From assembly GCF_000382345.1 (NCBI RefSeq), contig NZ_KB908106.1, positions 1 to 64,000 of the forward strand: 64,000 bases of DNA, given 5' to 3'. The notes under the pieces are model-generated. The model saw only the letters and a list, made by a program, of their open reading frames with translations, did no database searches and was not told where the DNA came from. The DNA comes from Massilia niastensis DSM 21313. Its GTDB lineage: Bacteria; Pseudomonadota; Gammaproteobacteria; Burkholderiales; Burkholderiaceae_D. A program made the translations under genes and the position numbers. Shown here piece by piece: positions 25,140 through 33,129 of this stretch (positions are counted from its first letter, which is position 1; each line of letters starts with the position of its first letter).

Positions 25140-25598
25140 TCAGGCGAGCGTCTTCGCAGCGTCCTTGATGGCCGCGCGGATCCGTTGGTAGGTGCCGCAG
25201 CGGCAGATGTTGCCGCTCATGGCATTGTCGATGTCGCTGTCGCTCGGGCGCTTGTTGGTGCGCAGCAGCGCAGTGGCGCTCATCACCTGCCCGCTCTGGC
25301 AGTAGCCGCACTGCGGCACGTCATGCCTGACCCAGGCATCCTGGACCGCCTTGCCCACCCGGTCGCTTTCCATCGCCTCGATGGTGGTGATCTTCTGGCC
25401 CTGGGCGGCCGAGATCGGCGTGATGCAGGAACGGATCGGATCGCCGTTCAGGTGCACGGTGCAGGCGCCGCACAGCGCCGCGCCGCAGCCGAACTTGGTG
25501 CCGGTCATGTCGAGGTTGTCGCGCAGCGCCCAGAGGATGGGCGTGGAAGGATCGGCGTCGACCTGGTGGTCGCGCCCATTGATGTTCAAGGTGACCAT
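25140..25598 (-). CDS. [2Fe-2S] subunit of the molybdenum hydroxylase
   Basis: Electron-transfer subunit of 152 residues. The N-terminal plant-type ferredoxin cluster is bound by Cys38, Cys43, Cys46 and Cys58 (CGAALCGAC...C). The C-terminal four-helix domain binds the second cluster through Cys97, Cys100, Cys132 and Cys134 (CGYC, CRC). It has no export signal of its own and presumably travels with the Tat-bearing large subunit, which starts nine bases after its stop. A GGGAG ribosome site supports the start at 25598. It heads a three-gene unit with the large subunit and the MocA-like gene. Confidence 0.93.
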   Translation of the reverse strand: MVTLNINGRDHQVDADPSTPILWALRDNLDMTGTKFGCGAALCGACTVHLNGDPIRSCITPISAAQGQKITTIEAMESDRVGKAVQDAWVRHDVPQCGYCQSGQVMSATALLRTNKRPSDSDIDNAMSGNICRCGTYQRIRAAIKDAAKTLA

Positions 25599-25698
25599 GT
25601 ACTGCTCCCTGGTATTGGTGTGACGTGTTGACTGCTTGTTTTTTTGCGCCGAGCGGCGAGCGCTTCCTGTCGCCGGCCGGCGGAGAGCTTGCCTTGAC

Positions 25699-25732
25699 GT
25701 CGTTCGACCGGTGCCTGCGACGGTCGAACGAC
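25699..25732. repeat. Long inverted repeat between dsbC and the molybdenum hydroxylase operon
   Basis: GTCGTTCGACCG (25699-25710) and CGGTCGAACGAC (25721-25732) form a perfect 12-bp stem with a ten-base loop, four bases beyond the dsbC stop codon. There is no T-run on the minus-strand side, so simple intrinsic termination of dsbC is uncertain. Confidence 0.55.
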
Positions 25733-25735
25733 AGA

Positions 25736-26461
25736 TTATTTTTCGTCGATCGACGAGAGCTTCGCTTCCAGGGTCTTCAGGTCGACCGCGCCCGGGATGC
25801 GGGAACCGTCGGTGAAGAAGATGGTGGGAGTGCCGGTGATGCGCAGTTTCTGCCCGAGGGCGAGCACCTTGTCGTGCGGGGCCTCGCAGGCGGCGGGCGC
25901 GGTCCCCGGCAGTTTGCCGTTGAGCATCCAGTCGTCCCAGGCCTTGAGGCGGTTCGGCGCGCACCAGATGTTCTTCGACTTCATGATCGAATCCTCGGAG
26001 AGGATGTTGTACATGTAAGTGTAGATGGTGACGTTGTCGATGTCCTTCAGCGCGGTCTGGCGCAGGCGCTTGCAGTAGCCGCAGTTCGGGTCTTCGAACA
26101 CCGCGATCATGCGCTTGCCGTTGCCCTTGACCTGCTTGAGCGCGAGCTCGGTCGGCAGGTCGGTGAACTTGATCTTGTTGATGTCGTCGATGCGTTCGCG
26201 GGTCAGGTTGCGCGAACTCTTGACGTCGTACACCTGGCCAATGAACAGGTACTCGCCCTTCTTGTCGGTATACAGGATGTCGCCGGAAACGCGGACTTCA
26301 TACATGCCGCCGTAGGGAGTTTCCTTGACCGACTCGATTTTCGCGCCGCCCAGGCGGGGTTCGAGCGCCTTCCTGATGTTTGCCTCGACCGTATTCTGCG
26401 CGTCGACGCAGGATGCAATCATCCCCGTCGCCAGCAGGACGGCGAGCTTCGTCTTGACCAT
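25736..26461 (-). CDS. dsbC: DsbC-type disulfide isomerase
   Basis: Periplasmic thiol:disulfide interchange protein of 241 residues. The N-terminal dimerisation domain (about 25-85) is followed by a thioredoxin fold with active site Cys127-Gly-Tyr-Cys130 and a cis-proline loop TGTPTIFF near residue 210. It is expected to isomerise wrong disulfides and to be kept reduced by DsbD, which is not in this window. The signal peptide ends in Ile-Ala-Ser-Cys, which fits a lipobox, so this DsbC may be a lipoprotein. That would be unusual for the family. It lies nine bases after the UbiH-like gene and is probably co-transcribed. Confidence 0.9.
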   Translation of the reverse strand: MVKTKLAVLLATGMIASCVDAQNTVEANIRKALEPRLGGAKIESVKETPYGGMYEVRVSGDILYTDKKGEYLFIGQVYDVKSSRNLTRERIDDINKIKFTDLPTELALKQVKGNGKRMIAVFEDPNCGYCKRLRQTALKDIDNVTIYTYMYNILSEDSIMKSKNIWCAPNRLKAWDDWMLNGKLPGTAPAACEAPHDKVLALGQKLRITGTPTIFFTDGSRIPGAVDLKTLEAKLSSIDEK

Positions 26462-26470
26462 GCTTGTTCC

Positions 26471-27712
26471 TCAGATTGATGACTTGCCCATCGCGTGCGC
26501 CATCATTCGGCGCTTAACTCCTGGCAATTTGTCGAGCAAGTTTAATCCGAAATTCCGAACCACGCGCAACGGTTCCAGATTCGCGCCGAACAGGCGTTCC
26601 AGTCCGTCGGTGGCGATCTGCATGAGCAGTACGTCTTCCTTGCGCTTGCGGGCATAGCGCGCCAGCACCCGTTCGTCGGCGATGCCGCGCCGGTCTTCGC
26701 GCTGGCGGATCACGTCGAGCAGGTCGACCACGTCGCCGAAACCGAGGTTCATGCCGTGGCCGGCCAGCGGATGGATCGCATGCGCGGCGTCGCCCACCAG
26801 CGCCACGCGCGGGGCGACGATCGAATGCGGGCGCACCAGCGCCAGCGGCACCGCCTTGACGGTCTCGGGCTGGAGCGGGCGCAGGGTCCCGAGCTTGCCT
26901 TCGGCGTATTCGGACAGGCGCACCGCCATCTCGCCGAGCGACTCGTCCATCAGGGTATCGGCCAGCGTCTCGGGCGCCGACCAGACCAGCGAGACCCGCT
27001 TGTCGGGCAGCGGCAGCAGCGCGATGATGCCGTCGGCGCAGGTGAACCACTGGTAAGCCACGCCGTGGTGCGGCTTGTCGCAGGAAAAATTGGCGACGAT
27101 GGCGCGCTGGTGGTACATGCGGTAGTCGACGCCGATGTCGCATTGCCCGCGCACCCAGGATTCGCGGCCGTCGGCCCCGATCACCAGCTCGCAATCGATC
27201 TTGCGGCCGTCTTCCAGCCTGACGGCGGCGCCCAGTTCGCCGCAGCCCAGGCCGACCGCGCAGCCGGAGACCACCTGGACGTTGTGCGAGAACTTGAGCG
27301 CGGCGTCCAGCGCCCCGTTCAGGTTGCTGTCCTCGACGATCCAGGCCAGGGTGCCGACATGGGCGCCGAAGGCGTCGAAACCGAGGTTGCCGCCGCTTGC
27401 GCCGTCGCCCTGGATTTCCATGGAATCGATGGCCGCCACCCGTTCCAGGTCGAGCGCGCCCCACACCTTCAGCGAGGCGAGCAGGCTGTGCGCCGTGTGG
27501 TTGAGCGCATAGACGCGCACGTCCCAGGGCTTGTCGGCCGCGGACGACACGGACGCTTCCGGCGCCGGCCGCGCGGGCGGCACCAGCAGGGTCACGCTAT
27601 GCCCGGCCTGGGCGAAACCGAGGGCGGCGGTCTTGGCGATGGCGCCGTTGCCGACGATGCAGACGTCGCTTCGGGACGAGGAGGTAGAGGTTGGCGTGGT
27701 CATGTTACTCAT
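26471..27712 (-). CDS. UbiH/UbiF/VisC-family FAD-dependent hydroxylase
   Basis: Flavoprotein monooxygenase of 413 residues, probably acting in ubiquinone ring hydroxylation. The N-terminal FAD-binding motif is CIVGNGAIAKTAALG, with Ala in place of the last Gly of GxGxxG. The middle has ADGRESWVR, and the C-terminal FAD/ribityl motif is VGDAAHAIHPLAGHGMNLG. Which ring position it modifies (UbiH, UbiF or UbiI role) cannot be decided from sequence alone. An ATG three codons in (27703) is an alternative start. The gene is upstream of dsbC on the same strand and divergent from tRNA-Phe. Confidence 0.85.
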   Translation of the reverse strand: MSNMTTPTSTSSSRSDVCIVGNGAIAKTAALGFAQAGHSVTLLVPPARPAPEASVSSAADKPWDVRVYALNHTAHSLLASLKVWGALDLERVAAIDSMEIQGDGASGGNLGFDAFGAHVGTLAWIVEDSNLNGALDAALKFSHNVQVVSGCAVGLGCGELGAAVRLEDGRKIDCELVIGADGRESWVRGQCDIGVDYRMYHQRAIVANFSCDKPHHGVAYQWFTCADGIIALLPLPDKRVSLVWSAPETLADTLMDESLGEMAVRLSEYAEGKLGTLRPLQPETVKAVPLALVRPHSIVAPRVALVGDAAHAIHPLAGHGMNLGFGDVVDLLDVIRQREDRRGIADERVLARYARKRKEDVLLMQIATDGLERLFGANLEPLRVVRNFGLNLLDKLPGVKRRMMAHAMGKSSI

Positions 27713-27780
27713 TATAGCGAGATGTCAACCTTGCGCCGGGGTAGTGCGCGCCGCGCATCCGGATTTCCGCAAACAGGGAC

Positions 27781-27809
27781 TTGCGGAACTGAAAACCGCT
27801 GGCTATAAT
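27781..27809 (+). promoter_or_regulatory. Promoter of tRNA-Phe
   Basis: A perfect -10 TATAAT (27804-27809) lies 17 bases after a TTGCGG -35 element (27781-27786). The tRNA begins 13 bases downstream of the -10 box. Confidence 0.7.
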
Positions 27810-27821
27810 CATGCCTCTCTT

Positions 27822-27897
27822 GGCCTGGTAGCTCAGTTGGTAGAGCAGAGGATTGAAAATCCTTGTGTCGGTGGTTCGATTCCGCCCCGGGCCACCA
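27822..27897 (+). tRNA. tRNA-Phe (anticodon GAA)
   Basis: A 76-base cloverleaf with acceptor stem GGCCTGG/CCGGGCC (one G-U pair) and D-arm GCTCAGTTGGTAGAGC. The anticodon loop contains GAA in TTGAAAA, and the T-arm contains GGTTCGATTCC. The 3' CCA is encoded. A consensus promoter precedes it and a strong terminator follows. Confidence 0.97.
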
Positions 27898-27911
27898 AGA
27901 ATTTTTTAGCA

Positions 27912-27941
27912 AAAACGCCAACCCATGCAGGTTGGCGTTTT
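27912..27941 (+). terminator. Intrinsic terminator of tRNA-Phe
   Basis: AAAACGCCAACC pairs with GGTTGGCGTTTT, giving a 12-bp stem with a six-base CATGCA loop. T residues on one side and A residues on the other make it usable from both strands. A degraded copy of the same stem occurs at 36513-36537. Confidence 0.85.
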
Positions 27942-28018
27942 CGTTTCCAGCATCCACAATCCTTACATCCGTCCATTTCCGGTACAACTGACGATGGGAT
28001 CGGGCGGCACGGCTGCGC

Positions 28019-29056
28019 TCAGCGCCGCGTCGCGGCCAGGTAGGCCTTGGTCCATTCTTCCTGCATGTCGAGCGCCATGCCCGGGTCGATCATCTTGAGT
28101 GCCACGTCGCCGATCGGGGACGGCTGTTTCTTGCTGGTCGGCACGAAGTGCATCTGCGCCAGGATCGCCTGGCCTTCATTGAGCACGAAGTCGTAGAACA
28201 GCGCAGCGGTATTCGGATGCGGCGCTTTCTTCAGCATGGCGACCGTGCTGAACTGTGCAACCACCGGCTCGATCAGGTGGCCTTCGACCGGCGCGCCCTT
28301 GGCCTTCAGCTGCGCCGGATTCCAGCTGTACACCGACAGCGCCAGCGGCACTTCGCCGGAAGCGACCAGCGAAGTCAGCAGCGAGTGCCCCTTGCGCACC
28401 GAGACGCCATTGCTGGCGATCACATCGCCCAGCAGCTTGCCGCCCTGCGGCTCCCCCAGCGTCTGCAGCAGGGTCGCATACCACGCCTGGTCCTCGGCTT
28501 CAACCGCGAGCCGCCCCTTCCACTTCGGGTCCAGCAGTTCGCGATAGGTTTTCGGCAGCTCTTCCTTCTTCACCTTGGCCGTGTTGTAGGCGGCCGAGTA
28601 GACGTCGAGCGTGATCCCGACCCAGCTGCGGTGCGACGGCAGCGCCCCCGGGACCAGGTCCTTCAGGTACGGCGAGGCGACCGGTTGCAACAGCATTTCG
28701 CGGTGCGCGGCTTCGTTTTCCGGCGCATTGTTCTGCACGATGTCCACCGTCGACTTGTTGGCGCGCGCTTCGCTGTTGATGCGCTGCAGGATGTTTTCCG
28801 ACCCCGAACGCCAGGCCGTGACCTTGATGTCGTATTTCTTCGCGAACGCCTCGGTCACCTTGGCCAGCTGCGGATAAGCGTGGTAGACCGTCAGTTCGGC
28901 GCCTTCCTTGCGCACGCCTTCGAGCAGGCGCTCGGTGCGGTCGGGGCCCTGGTAGGTCGCAATCTCCTGCAGCGTCAACGGGGCGGCCAGCGCGGCGCCG
29001 GCCGCGGCGGCCAGGCAAAGTGCACTGCACGACAAACGTAGAATCTGTTGCAGCAT
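28019..29056 (-). CDS. Periplasmic extracellular solute-binding protein
   Basis: ABC-type substrate-binding protein of 345 residues, of the iron(III)/putrescine-like fold group. A cleavable signal peptide ends near residue 25 (GAALAA). The body begins with ELTVYHAYPQLAKVTEAFAKKYDIKV, the usual first strand and helix. A GAGGAG ribosome site precedes the ATG. It lies 37 bases after the aldolase-type gene, as the last gene of the Rieske oxygenase operon. No permease or ATPase gene is nearby. It may therefore capture an aromatic acid for a transporter encoded elsewhere. The ligand is unknown. Confidence 0.85.
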   Translation of the reverse strand: MLQQILRLSCSALCLAAAAGAALAAPLTLQEIATYQGPDRTERLLEGVRKEGAELTVYHAYPQLAKVTEAFAKKYDIKVTAWRSGSENILQRINSEARANKSTVDIVQNNAPENEAAHREMLLQPVASPYLKDLVPGALPSHRSWVGITLDVYSAAYNTAKVKKEELPKTYRELLDPKWKGRLAVEAEDQAWYATLLQTLGEPQGGKLLGDVIASNGVSVRKGHSLLTSLVASGEVPLALSVYSWNPAQLKAKGAPVEGHLIEPVVAQFSTVAMLKKAPHPNTAALFYDFVLNEGQAILAQMHFVPTSKKQPSPIGDVALKMIDPGMALDMQEEWTKAYLAATRR

Positions 29057-29093
29057 GGGTGTCTCCTCTCGTCTCTGGTAGTGGCGGCCGCCG

Positions 29094-29828
29094 TTATGGC
29101 AGTTGGCGTCCGGTGGCGCGATAGGCCTTGCGGCGCAAGAAATCGAAGTTGATTACATATTGTTCGGGCCGCACGATGGTCTCGTGCAGGCGCGCGATGT
29201 GATCGGCCGTGAACTGCTCGCCGATGCCGCCCGCCGCCTCGGCCAGCAGCTGGATGCGGCAGGCGTTGTCGAGCATGATCGCCAGGATCACCGATTCTTC
29301 GATGGTCTGCCCGACCACGGCGACCCCGTGATTACGCAGCATCACCGCCTTGTGGCTGCCGAGTGCCTGCGCAACGCCGGCCCCCATGTCGCGACTGCGG
29401 ATCAGTTCGATGGTGTCGGTGTAATACGGCACGCCATCGGAAAACGCGCTGCCCGGCTGGCTGATCGGCAGCACCGCGCGGCCGGTCGCGCTCAAGGCCA
29501 CCGCGTGGTCCGGGTGCGAGTGGATCACGCTGTTGATCTCGGGGCGTGCCTTGAGGATTTCCGAGTGGATGAACACCTCGCTGTGGCGGCGCCCGCCGCC
29601 GCCGACTTTCTCGCCGTCGAGGTTGCAGACGACGATGTTCTCCATCGTGATTTCATCGAAGCCAAAACTGTGCGGCTTCATGAAGAACAGGTCGGGACGG
29701 CCCGGCACCCGCACCGAGATATGGCCGCGGGTCAGGTCGCCCTGCCCTGCCGTTTCCAGCACCAGGCCGGCATCGATCAGCTTTTGCTTCGCTTCCGTGT
29801 CGTTCATGACGACTGCATCGTGGTTCAT
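29094..29828 (-). CDS. Class II aldolase/adducin family protein, putative aromatic acid decarboxylase
   Basis: Metal-dependent enzyme of 244 residues with the class II aldolase fold. Metal ligands are in SVIHSHPDHA (near residue 98) and LRNHGVAVVG (near 168), and the N-terminal GQGDLTRGHISVR is typical of the family. Context suggests it removes a carboxyl group from a dihydroxylated phthalate-like intermediate. In actinobacteria, 3,4-dihydroxyphthalate decarboxylase belongs to this fold, whereas the proteobacterial 4,5-dihydroxyphthalate decarboxylase does not. An AAGGAGAGG site supports the start. It lies 22 bases after the Rieske oxygenase gene. Confidence 0.82.
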   Translation of the reverse strand: MNHDAVVMNDTEAKQKLIDAGLVLETAGQGDLTRGHISVRVPGRPDLFFMKPHSFGFDEITMENIVVCNLDGEKVGGGGRRHSEVFIHSEILKARPEINSVIHSHPDHAVALSATGRAVLPISQPGSAFSDGVPYYTDTIELIRSRDMGAGVAQALGSHKAVMLRNHGVAVVGQTIEESVILAIMLDNACRIQLLAEAAGGIGEQFTADHIARLHETIVRPEQYVINFDFLRRKAYRATGRQLP

Positions 29829-29850
29829 GCCCTCTCCTTGTCGGTCGTGG

Positions 29851-31146
29851 TCAGTACATGCTGGCTTGTTCGCGCTGCTTTTCCTGCGCGCCGCGGGAGG
29901 CGCGATCGCCTTCGAAAATCGCCACCAGGTCCGGCGCGATCGGCGAATATTTGGCATGGGTGCGCAGCATGAAGCTGGCGAACCCGTCGCTGTTGTGGTG
30001 CTTCTTCTTTTCGTTCGGCAGGTCGATCCGGACATCGCGCGCCGGGTCGCGCAGCACGCCCATCGGGTCCTCGCCTCTCTCGATCTTCTTCAGTTCGCGC
30101 TTGAGCACCTGGCGGTACATCGCCAGCCCGCGGTCGGATGCGCCCAGGTTTTCCTGGGTGCGGTCGGCGATCGCGCCCTGCGTGATCCACGCCATCATGT
30201 CCTGGCCGTCGACGTTGTCGACAATGAACTCGCCGCTGGCGTCGAGGAACGGGACGTTATAGGTGTGCACGGTGTCGACCAGGTGCGCCGGCACCTGCGC
30301 GTCCCTGGGCGGCACGTAGGCGTTGAACCACAGGTGCATCGTGTGTTCGTTGTCGACCGGTACCCGCATCTGGAACGAATAGTAGCGCTGCGCCTCGTCA
30401 CCATTGCCGACGGCCAGGATATTCGGGAACAGGATCGGATGGCCGGTGCGCCAGTCGTCCGAGTCTTCGGAATGGCCCTCCAGCAGGCGGTGCTTGGTGA
30501 TGCCGAACTCGAATTCCTTGAAATCGATCTTCTCGTGGCGCGCGCTGATCGCGACCTTGATGCCTTCCTGCTCCTTCAGGAATTCGTAGTGGTGGCCGTG
30601 CAGCCATTCGGTGTGGATCGGGTCGAGCGAATTTTCCATGATCTGCAGCCAGTTCACCGGCAGGATCGCGCGCCCCATCATGCGGATCGTGCCCGGCTCG
30701 ACGAAGCCGTCGAAGCGCGGCAGGATCGGCGCCGGCAACGGCCCCAGGTAGGCGAACAGCATGCCGCCCATTTCGCGCACCGGATAGGCGTCGGTCGCGA
30801 CCTTGTCGCGGAAGCATGGATTGTCGACTTCGTTCGGCTGGTTCAGGCATTTGCCCTGGGCGCTGAATTCCCAGCCGTGGTACGGGCAACGGATGCCGTC
30901 CTGGGTCGGAATGCCGTGCGCGAACGAGGCTCGCCGGTGCGGGCATTGCTCCTTGATCAGGCCGAGGCGCTGCTGGCGGTCCTTGAACAGCACCAGGTCC
31001 TCGCCCAGCAGGCGCAAACGGCGGGTCCAGACCTGCTCCATTTCGGATGCGGCGCCGATCGGCTGCCAGTAGCGCCGCATCAGGTTCCCCATCGGGGTAC
31101 CCGGCGTAATTTCGGTCAATATCTTGTTTTGTTCTGCAGACAGCAT
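29851..31146 (-). CDS. Rieske-type aromatic ring-hydroxylating oxygenase, phthalate 4,5-dioxygenase-like
   Basis: Oxygenase subunit of 431 residues. The Rieske [2Fe-2S] centre is bound by Cys68-His70 and Cys87-His90 (CPHRRAS, CPYHGW). The mononuclear iron site follows with His178 and His183 in NSLDPIHTEWLHG. The N-terminus (MLSAEQNKIL, TPMGNLMRRYWQP) is characteristic of the phthalate 4,5-dioxygenase OphA2/Pht3 group, which needs a separate reductase. A matching reductase is encoded at 33130. The start at 31146 is preferred over 31203 for its GGAG site and family N-terminus. The promoter is overlapped by a MarR-type operator. Confidence 0.9.
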   Translation of the reverse strand: MLSAEQNKILTEITPGTPMGNLMRRYWQPIGAASEMEQVWTRRLRLLGEDLVLFKDRQQRLGLIKEQCPHRRASFAHGIPTQDGIRCPYHGWEFSAQGKCLNQPNEVDNPCFRDKVATDAYPVREMGGMLFAYLGPLPAPILPRFDGFVEPGTIRMMGRAILPVNWLQIMENSLDPIHTEWLHGHHYEFLKEQEGIKVAISARHEKIDFKEFEFGITKHRLLEGHSEDSDDWRTGHPILFPNILAVGNGDEAQRYYSFQMRVPVDNEHTMHLWFNAYVPPRDAQVPAHLVDTVHTYNVPFLDASGEFIVDNVDGQDMMAWITQGAIADRTQENLGASDRGLAMYRQVLKRELKKIERGEDPMGVLRDPARDVRIDLPNEKKKHHNSDGFASFMLRTHAKYSPIAPDLVAIFEGDRASRGAQEKQREQASMY

Positions 31147-31225
31147 GTCGAGACGCTCCTGTCGGTGTGGATGGTTGGCGATTGGTACCGTCCCGGCGTA
31201 CACGGGGCAGCCCGTCCGACATCAG

Positions 31226-31252
31226 GCTATACTTAGGTACCATAGAAGTCAA
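31226..31252 (-). promoter_or_regulatory. Promoter of the Rieske oxygenase operon with embedded operator
   Basis: Read on the minus strand, a TTGACT -35 element (31252-31247) and a TATAGC -10-like element (31231-31226) are 15 bases apart. The short spacer is not ideal. The operator-like TTAGGTACC sequence fills the spacer, so a bound regulator would block the polymerase. Confidence 0.5.
31233..31244. promoter_or_regulatory. MarR-type operator, copy 1
   Basis: TTAGGTACCATA is an imperfect copy of the 12-bp palindrome TTAGGTACCTAA, which is also found before the marR gene. It lies between the promoter elements of the divergent oxygenase operon. Confidence 0.6.
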
Positions 31253-31371
31253 CATGCTTGTGATAAAATTAATTAAAACCGCAACTAACACTACAAACCC
31301 ATGAAAATGCACTGGTTTTTTTCCATAAACTCCTCCAAACTTCCATCATGAACATGTAGGCACACACCGCT

Positions 31372-31400
31372 TTTACAAAGAACGTTTAGGTACCTAATAA
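31372..31400 (+). promoter_or_regulatory. Promoter of the MarR regulator gene
   Basis: TTTACA (31372-31377, 5 of 6 matches) is followed after 17 bases by a weak -10 TAATAA (31395-31400). The palindrome TTAGGTACCTAA overlaps the spacer and -10 region, consistent with autoregulation. Confidence 0.5.
31386..31397. promoter_or_regulatory. MarR-type operator, copy 2 (perfect palindrome)
   Basis: TTAGGTACCTAA is a perfect 12-bp palindrome 40 bases before the marR start codon. Its first nine bases are identical to those of copy 1 on the other side of the gap. Confidence 0.65.
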
Positions 31401-31437
31401 ATAAGGAGCGGCCTTGTCGCCGCCGAGAGGAAGGTTT

Positions 31438-31941
31438 ATGTCCGACACGACGAAGGGATTCGCCGACGAACGCTTTGCGCACCTGGTCAAGATCGCGTAC
31501 CGCGGTTTCTCGCGCAACCTGCAACTGCGCCTGCGCAAAGAGTCGCTGCTGTATGGCCACTGGACGCTACTGCGCATCCTGTGGAACACCGACGGCATCA
31601 CCCAGCGCCAGCTGAGCGAACAGGCGCGCGTCAGCGAGCCCACCACCTTCGGTGCGCTGCAGGCGATGGAAAAGCTCGGCTATATCACGCGCCAGAAGAT
31701 GGGCAAGCAGATGCGCGTCTTCGTCACGCCGAAAGGCGCCGCGCTGAAGCAGCGCGTGGTGCCGGCAGCCGAGGAAGTCAACCGCATCGCGCTGGCGGGC
31801 TTGCCCACCGACGACCTGGCCATCACCCGCCGAACCCTGCTGGCGATGATCGAGAACCTGACGGCCGACGAGAATGCCTGGCTCGAGGCCGACATGGCCG
31901 CCGGGCACGAGGCGCCGTTCGACGCGGGCGAAGCGGCATGA
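31438..31941 (+). CDS. MarR family transcriptional regulator
   Basis: Winged-helix regulator of 167 residues. The recognition region ITQRQLSEQARVSEPTTFGALQAMEKLGYITRQ (about 57-89) and the wing KQMRVFVTPKG are clear. A GAGGAAGG ribosome site precedes the ATG at 31438. The stop codon overlaps the start of the dehydrogenase gene (ATGA), so the regulator is co-translated with a pathway enzyme. It probably represses the divergent oxygenase operon and its own operon until an aromatic ligand binds. The two palindromes in the gap are candidate sites. Confidence 0.92.
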   Translation: MSDTTKGFADERFAHLVKIAYRGFSRNLQLRLRKESLLYGHWTLLRILWNTDGITQRQLSEQARVSEPTTFGALQAMEKLGYITRQKMGKQMRVFVTPKGAALKQRVVPAAEEVNRIALAGLPTDDLAITRRTLLAMIENLTADENAWLEADMAAGHEAPFDAGEAA

Positions 31942-33110
31942 CGGCGCGCGCCGCAGGCCGGGTACGGATCGGCATCGCGGGGCTGGGCGCAGCCGGCCGC
32001 GCGTTCCTGCCGGCCATCGCGGCTCACCCCGGGCTGGTGCTGGACGCGATCGCCGACCCGGCCGCCCAGGTGCGCGCGCAGGCCGGCGCCGAACTGGGCG
32101 TGGCGGCCTGTGCCACTGTCGCCGAGCTGCTTGCACGCCCGACGGTCGATGCGGTCTACATCGCCACGCCCACCGAGCTACATCCGAACCATGTGGCGCT
32201 GGCATGCGCCGCCGGCAAGCACGTGCTGGTCGAAAAGCCGATGGCCGGCAGCCTGGCGCAGGCCGAAGCGATGATCGAAGCGGCCGAGCGCGCCGGCGTG
32301 CAGCTGCTGGTCGGCCATTCGCACAGCTACGACCAGCCGATCCAGCGCATGCGCGAACTGATCGCCGGCGGCAGCCTCGGACGGGTGCGCATGGTCAACA
32401 CCTGGTGCTACACCGACTGGATCTACCGCCCGCGCCGGCCCGACGAACTCGACGCCAGCCTCGGCGGCGGCGTGACCTTCCGCCAGGGCGCGCACCAGTT
32501 CGACATCCTGAGGCTGCTGTGCGGGGGCATGGTGACCCACGTACGCGCCCGCACCTTCGACTGGGACCCGGCGCGCGCTGGCGCCGGCGCCCACGTGGTC
32601 TACCTGGAGTTTGCCGATGGCGCCGCCGCCACCGCGGTGTACAACGGCTACGGCAATTTTTCGAGCATGGACCTGTGCTTCGACATCGGCGAGTGGGGCG
32701 TCCCGCAGCCACCGGCCAGCCGCCCGAAGCCGCCGCCACCGGGCGCCACGCCGGAGGAAGAACTGCGGGCCAAGCAGCAGCGCGCGCACGGTGCGATACC
32801 CGGCAGGGCGCCGTACCAGCCGTTTTTCGGCCTGACCCTGGTCAGCTGCGAACGCGGCGACATCCGCCAGTCGCCGCACGGGCTGTTCGTCTACACCCGC
32901 GATGGATGCACCGAGATCGCGCTGCCCGCCGACCGCAGCCCGCGCGACCTGGTGGTCGCCGAGTGGCACGACGCGATCACCGGTGCCGCACCGGCTCTTC
33001 ACGATGGGCGCTGGGGCCTGGCCAACCTCGAGATCTGCGCCGCCGCGACCGCCTCGTCAGCAGGCGCCGCGACGATTCCACTGAAACATCAGGTCGCACT
33101 GCCGGCCTGA
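31938..33110 (+). CDS. Gfo/Idh/MocA-family oxidoreductase, 4,5-dihydroxyphthalate dehydrogenase-like
   Basis: NAD(P)-dependent dehydrogenase of 390 residues. The Rossmann motif GIAGLGAAG is at the N-terminus, with the catalytic-lysine motif VLVEKPMAG near residue 97. The internal segment HSHSYDQPIQRMRELI and GGGVTFRQGAHQFDILRLL match the Pht4-type enzymes that rearomatise cis-4,5-dihydrodiol phthalate to 4,5-dihydroxyphthalate. It overlaps marR by four bases. Together with the Rieske oxygenase and reductase it completes a phthalate-type upper pathway. The exact substrate remains inference. Confidence 0.85.
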   Translation: MTARAAGRVRIGIAGLGAAGRAFLPAIAAHPGLVLDAIADPAAQVRAQAGAELGVAACATVAELLARPTVDAVYIATPTELHPNHVALACAAGKHVLVEKPMAGSLAQAEAMIEAAERAGVQLLVGHSHSYDQPIQRMRELIAGGSLGRVRMVNTWCYTDWIYRPRRPDELDASLGGGVTFRQGAHQFDILRLLCGGMVTHVRARTFDWDPARAGAGAHVVYLEFADGAAATAVYNGYGNFSSMDLCFDIGEWGVPQPPASRPKPPPPGATPEEELRAKQQRAHGAIPGRAPYQPFFGLTLVSCERGDIRQSPHGLFVYTRDGCTEIALPADRSPRDLVVAEWHDAITGAAPALHDGRWGLANLEICAAATASSAGAATIPLKHQVALPA

Positions 33111-33129
33111 ACCAGTCACGGAGCACACC

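Noticed and set aside
20577..25631. Open plus-strand frame of 1684 codons
   Set aside because: It runs antisense through the M61, MocA-like, molybdenum hydroxylase and [2Fe-2S] genes, all of which have clear motifs. It is Arg/His/Gly/Ala-rich without any domain, as expected for a high-GC shadow frame.
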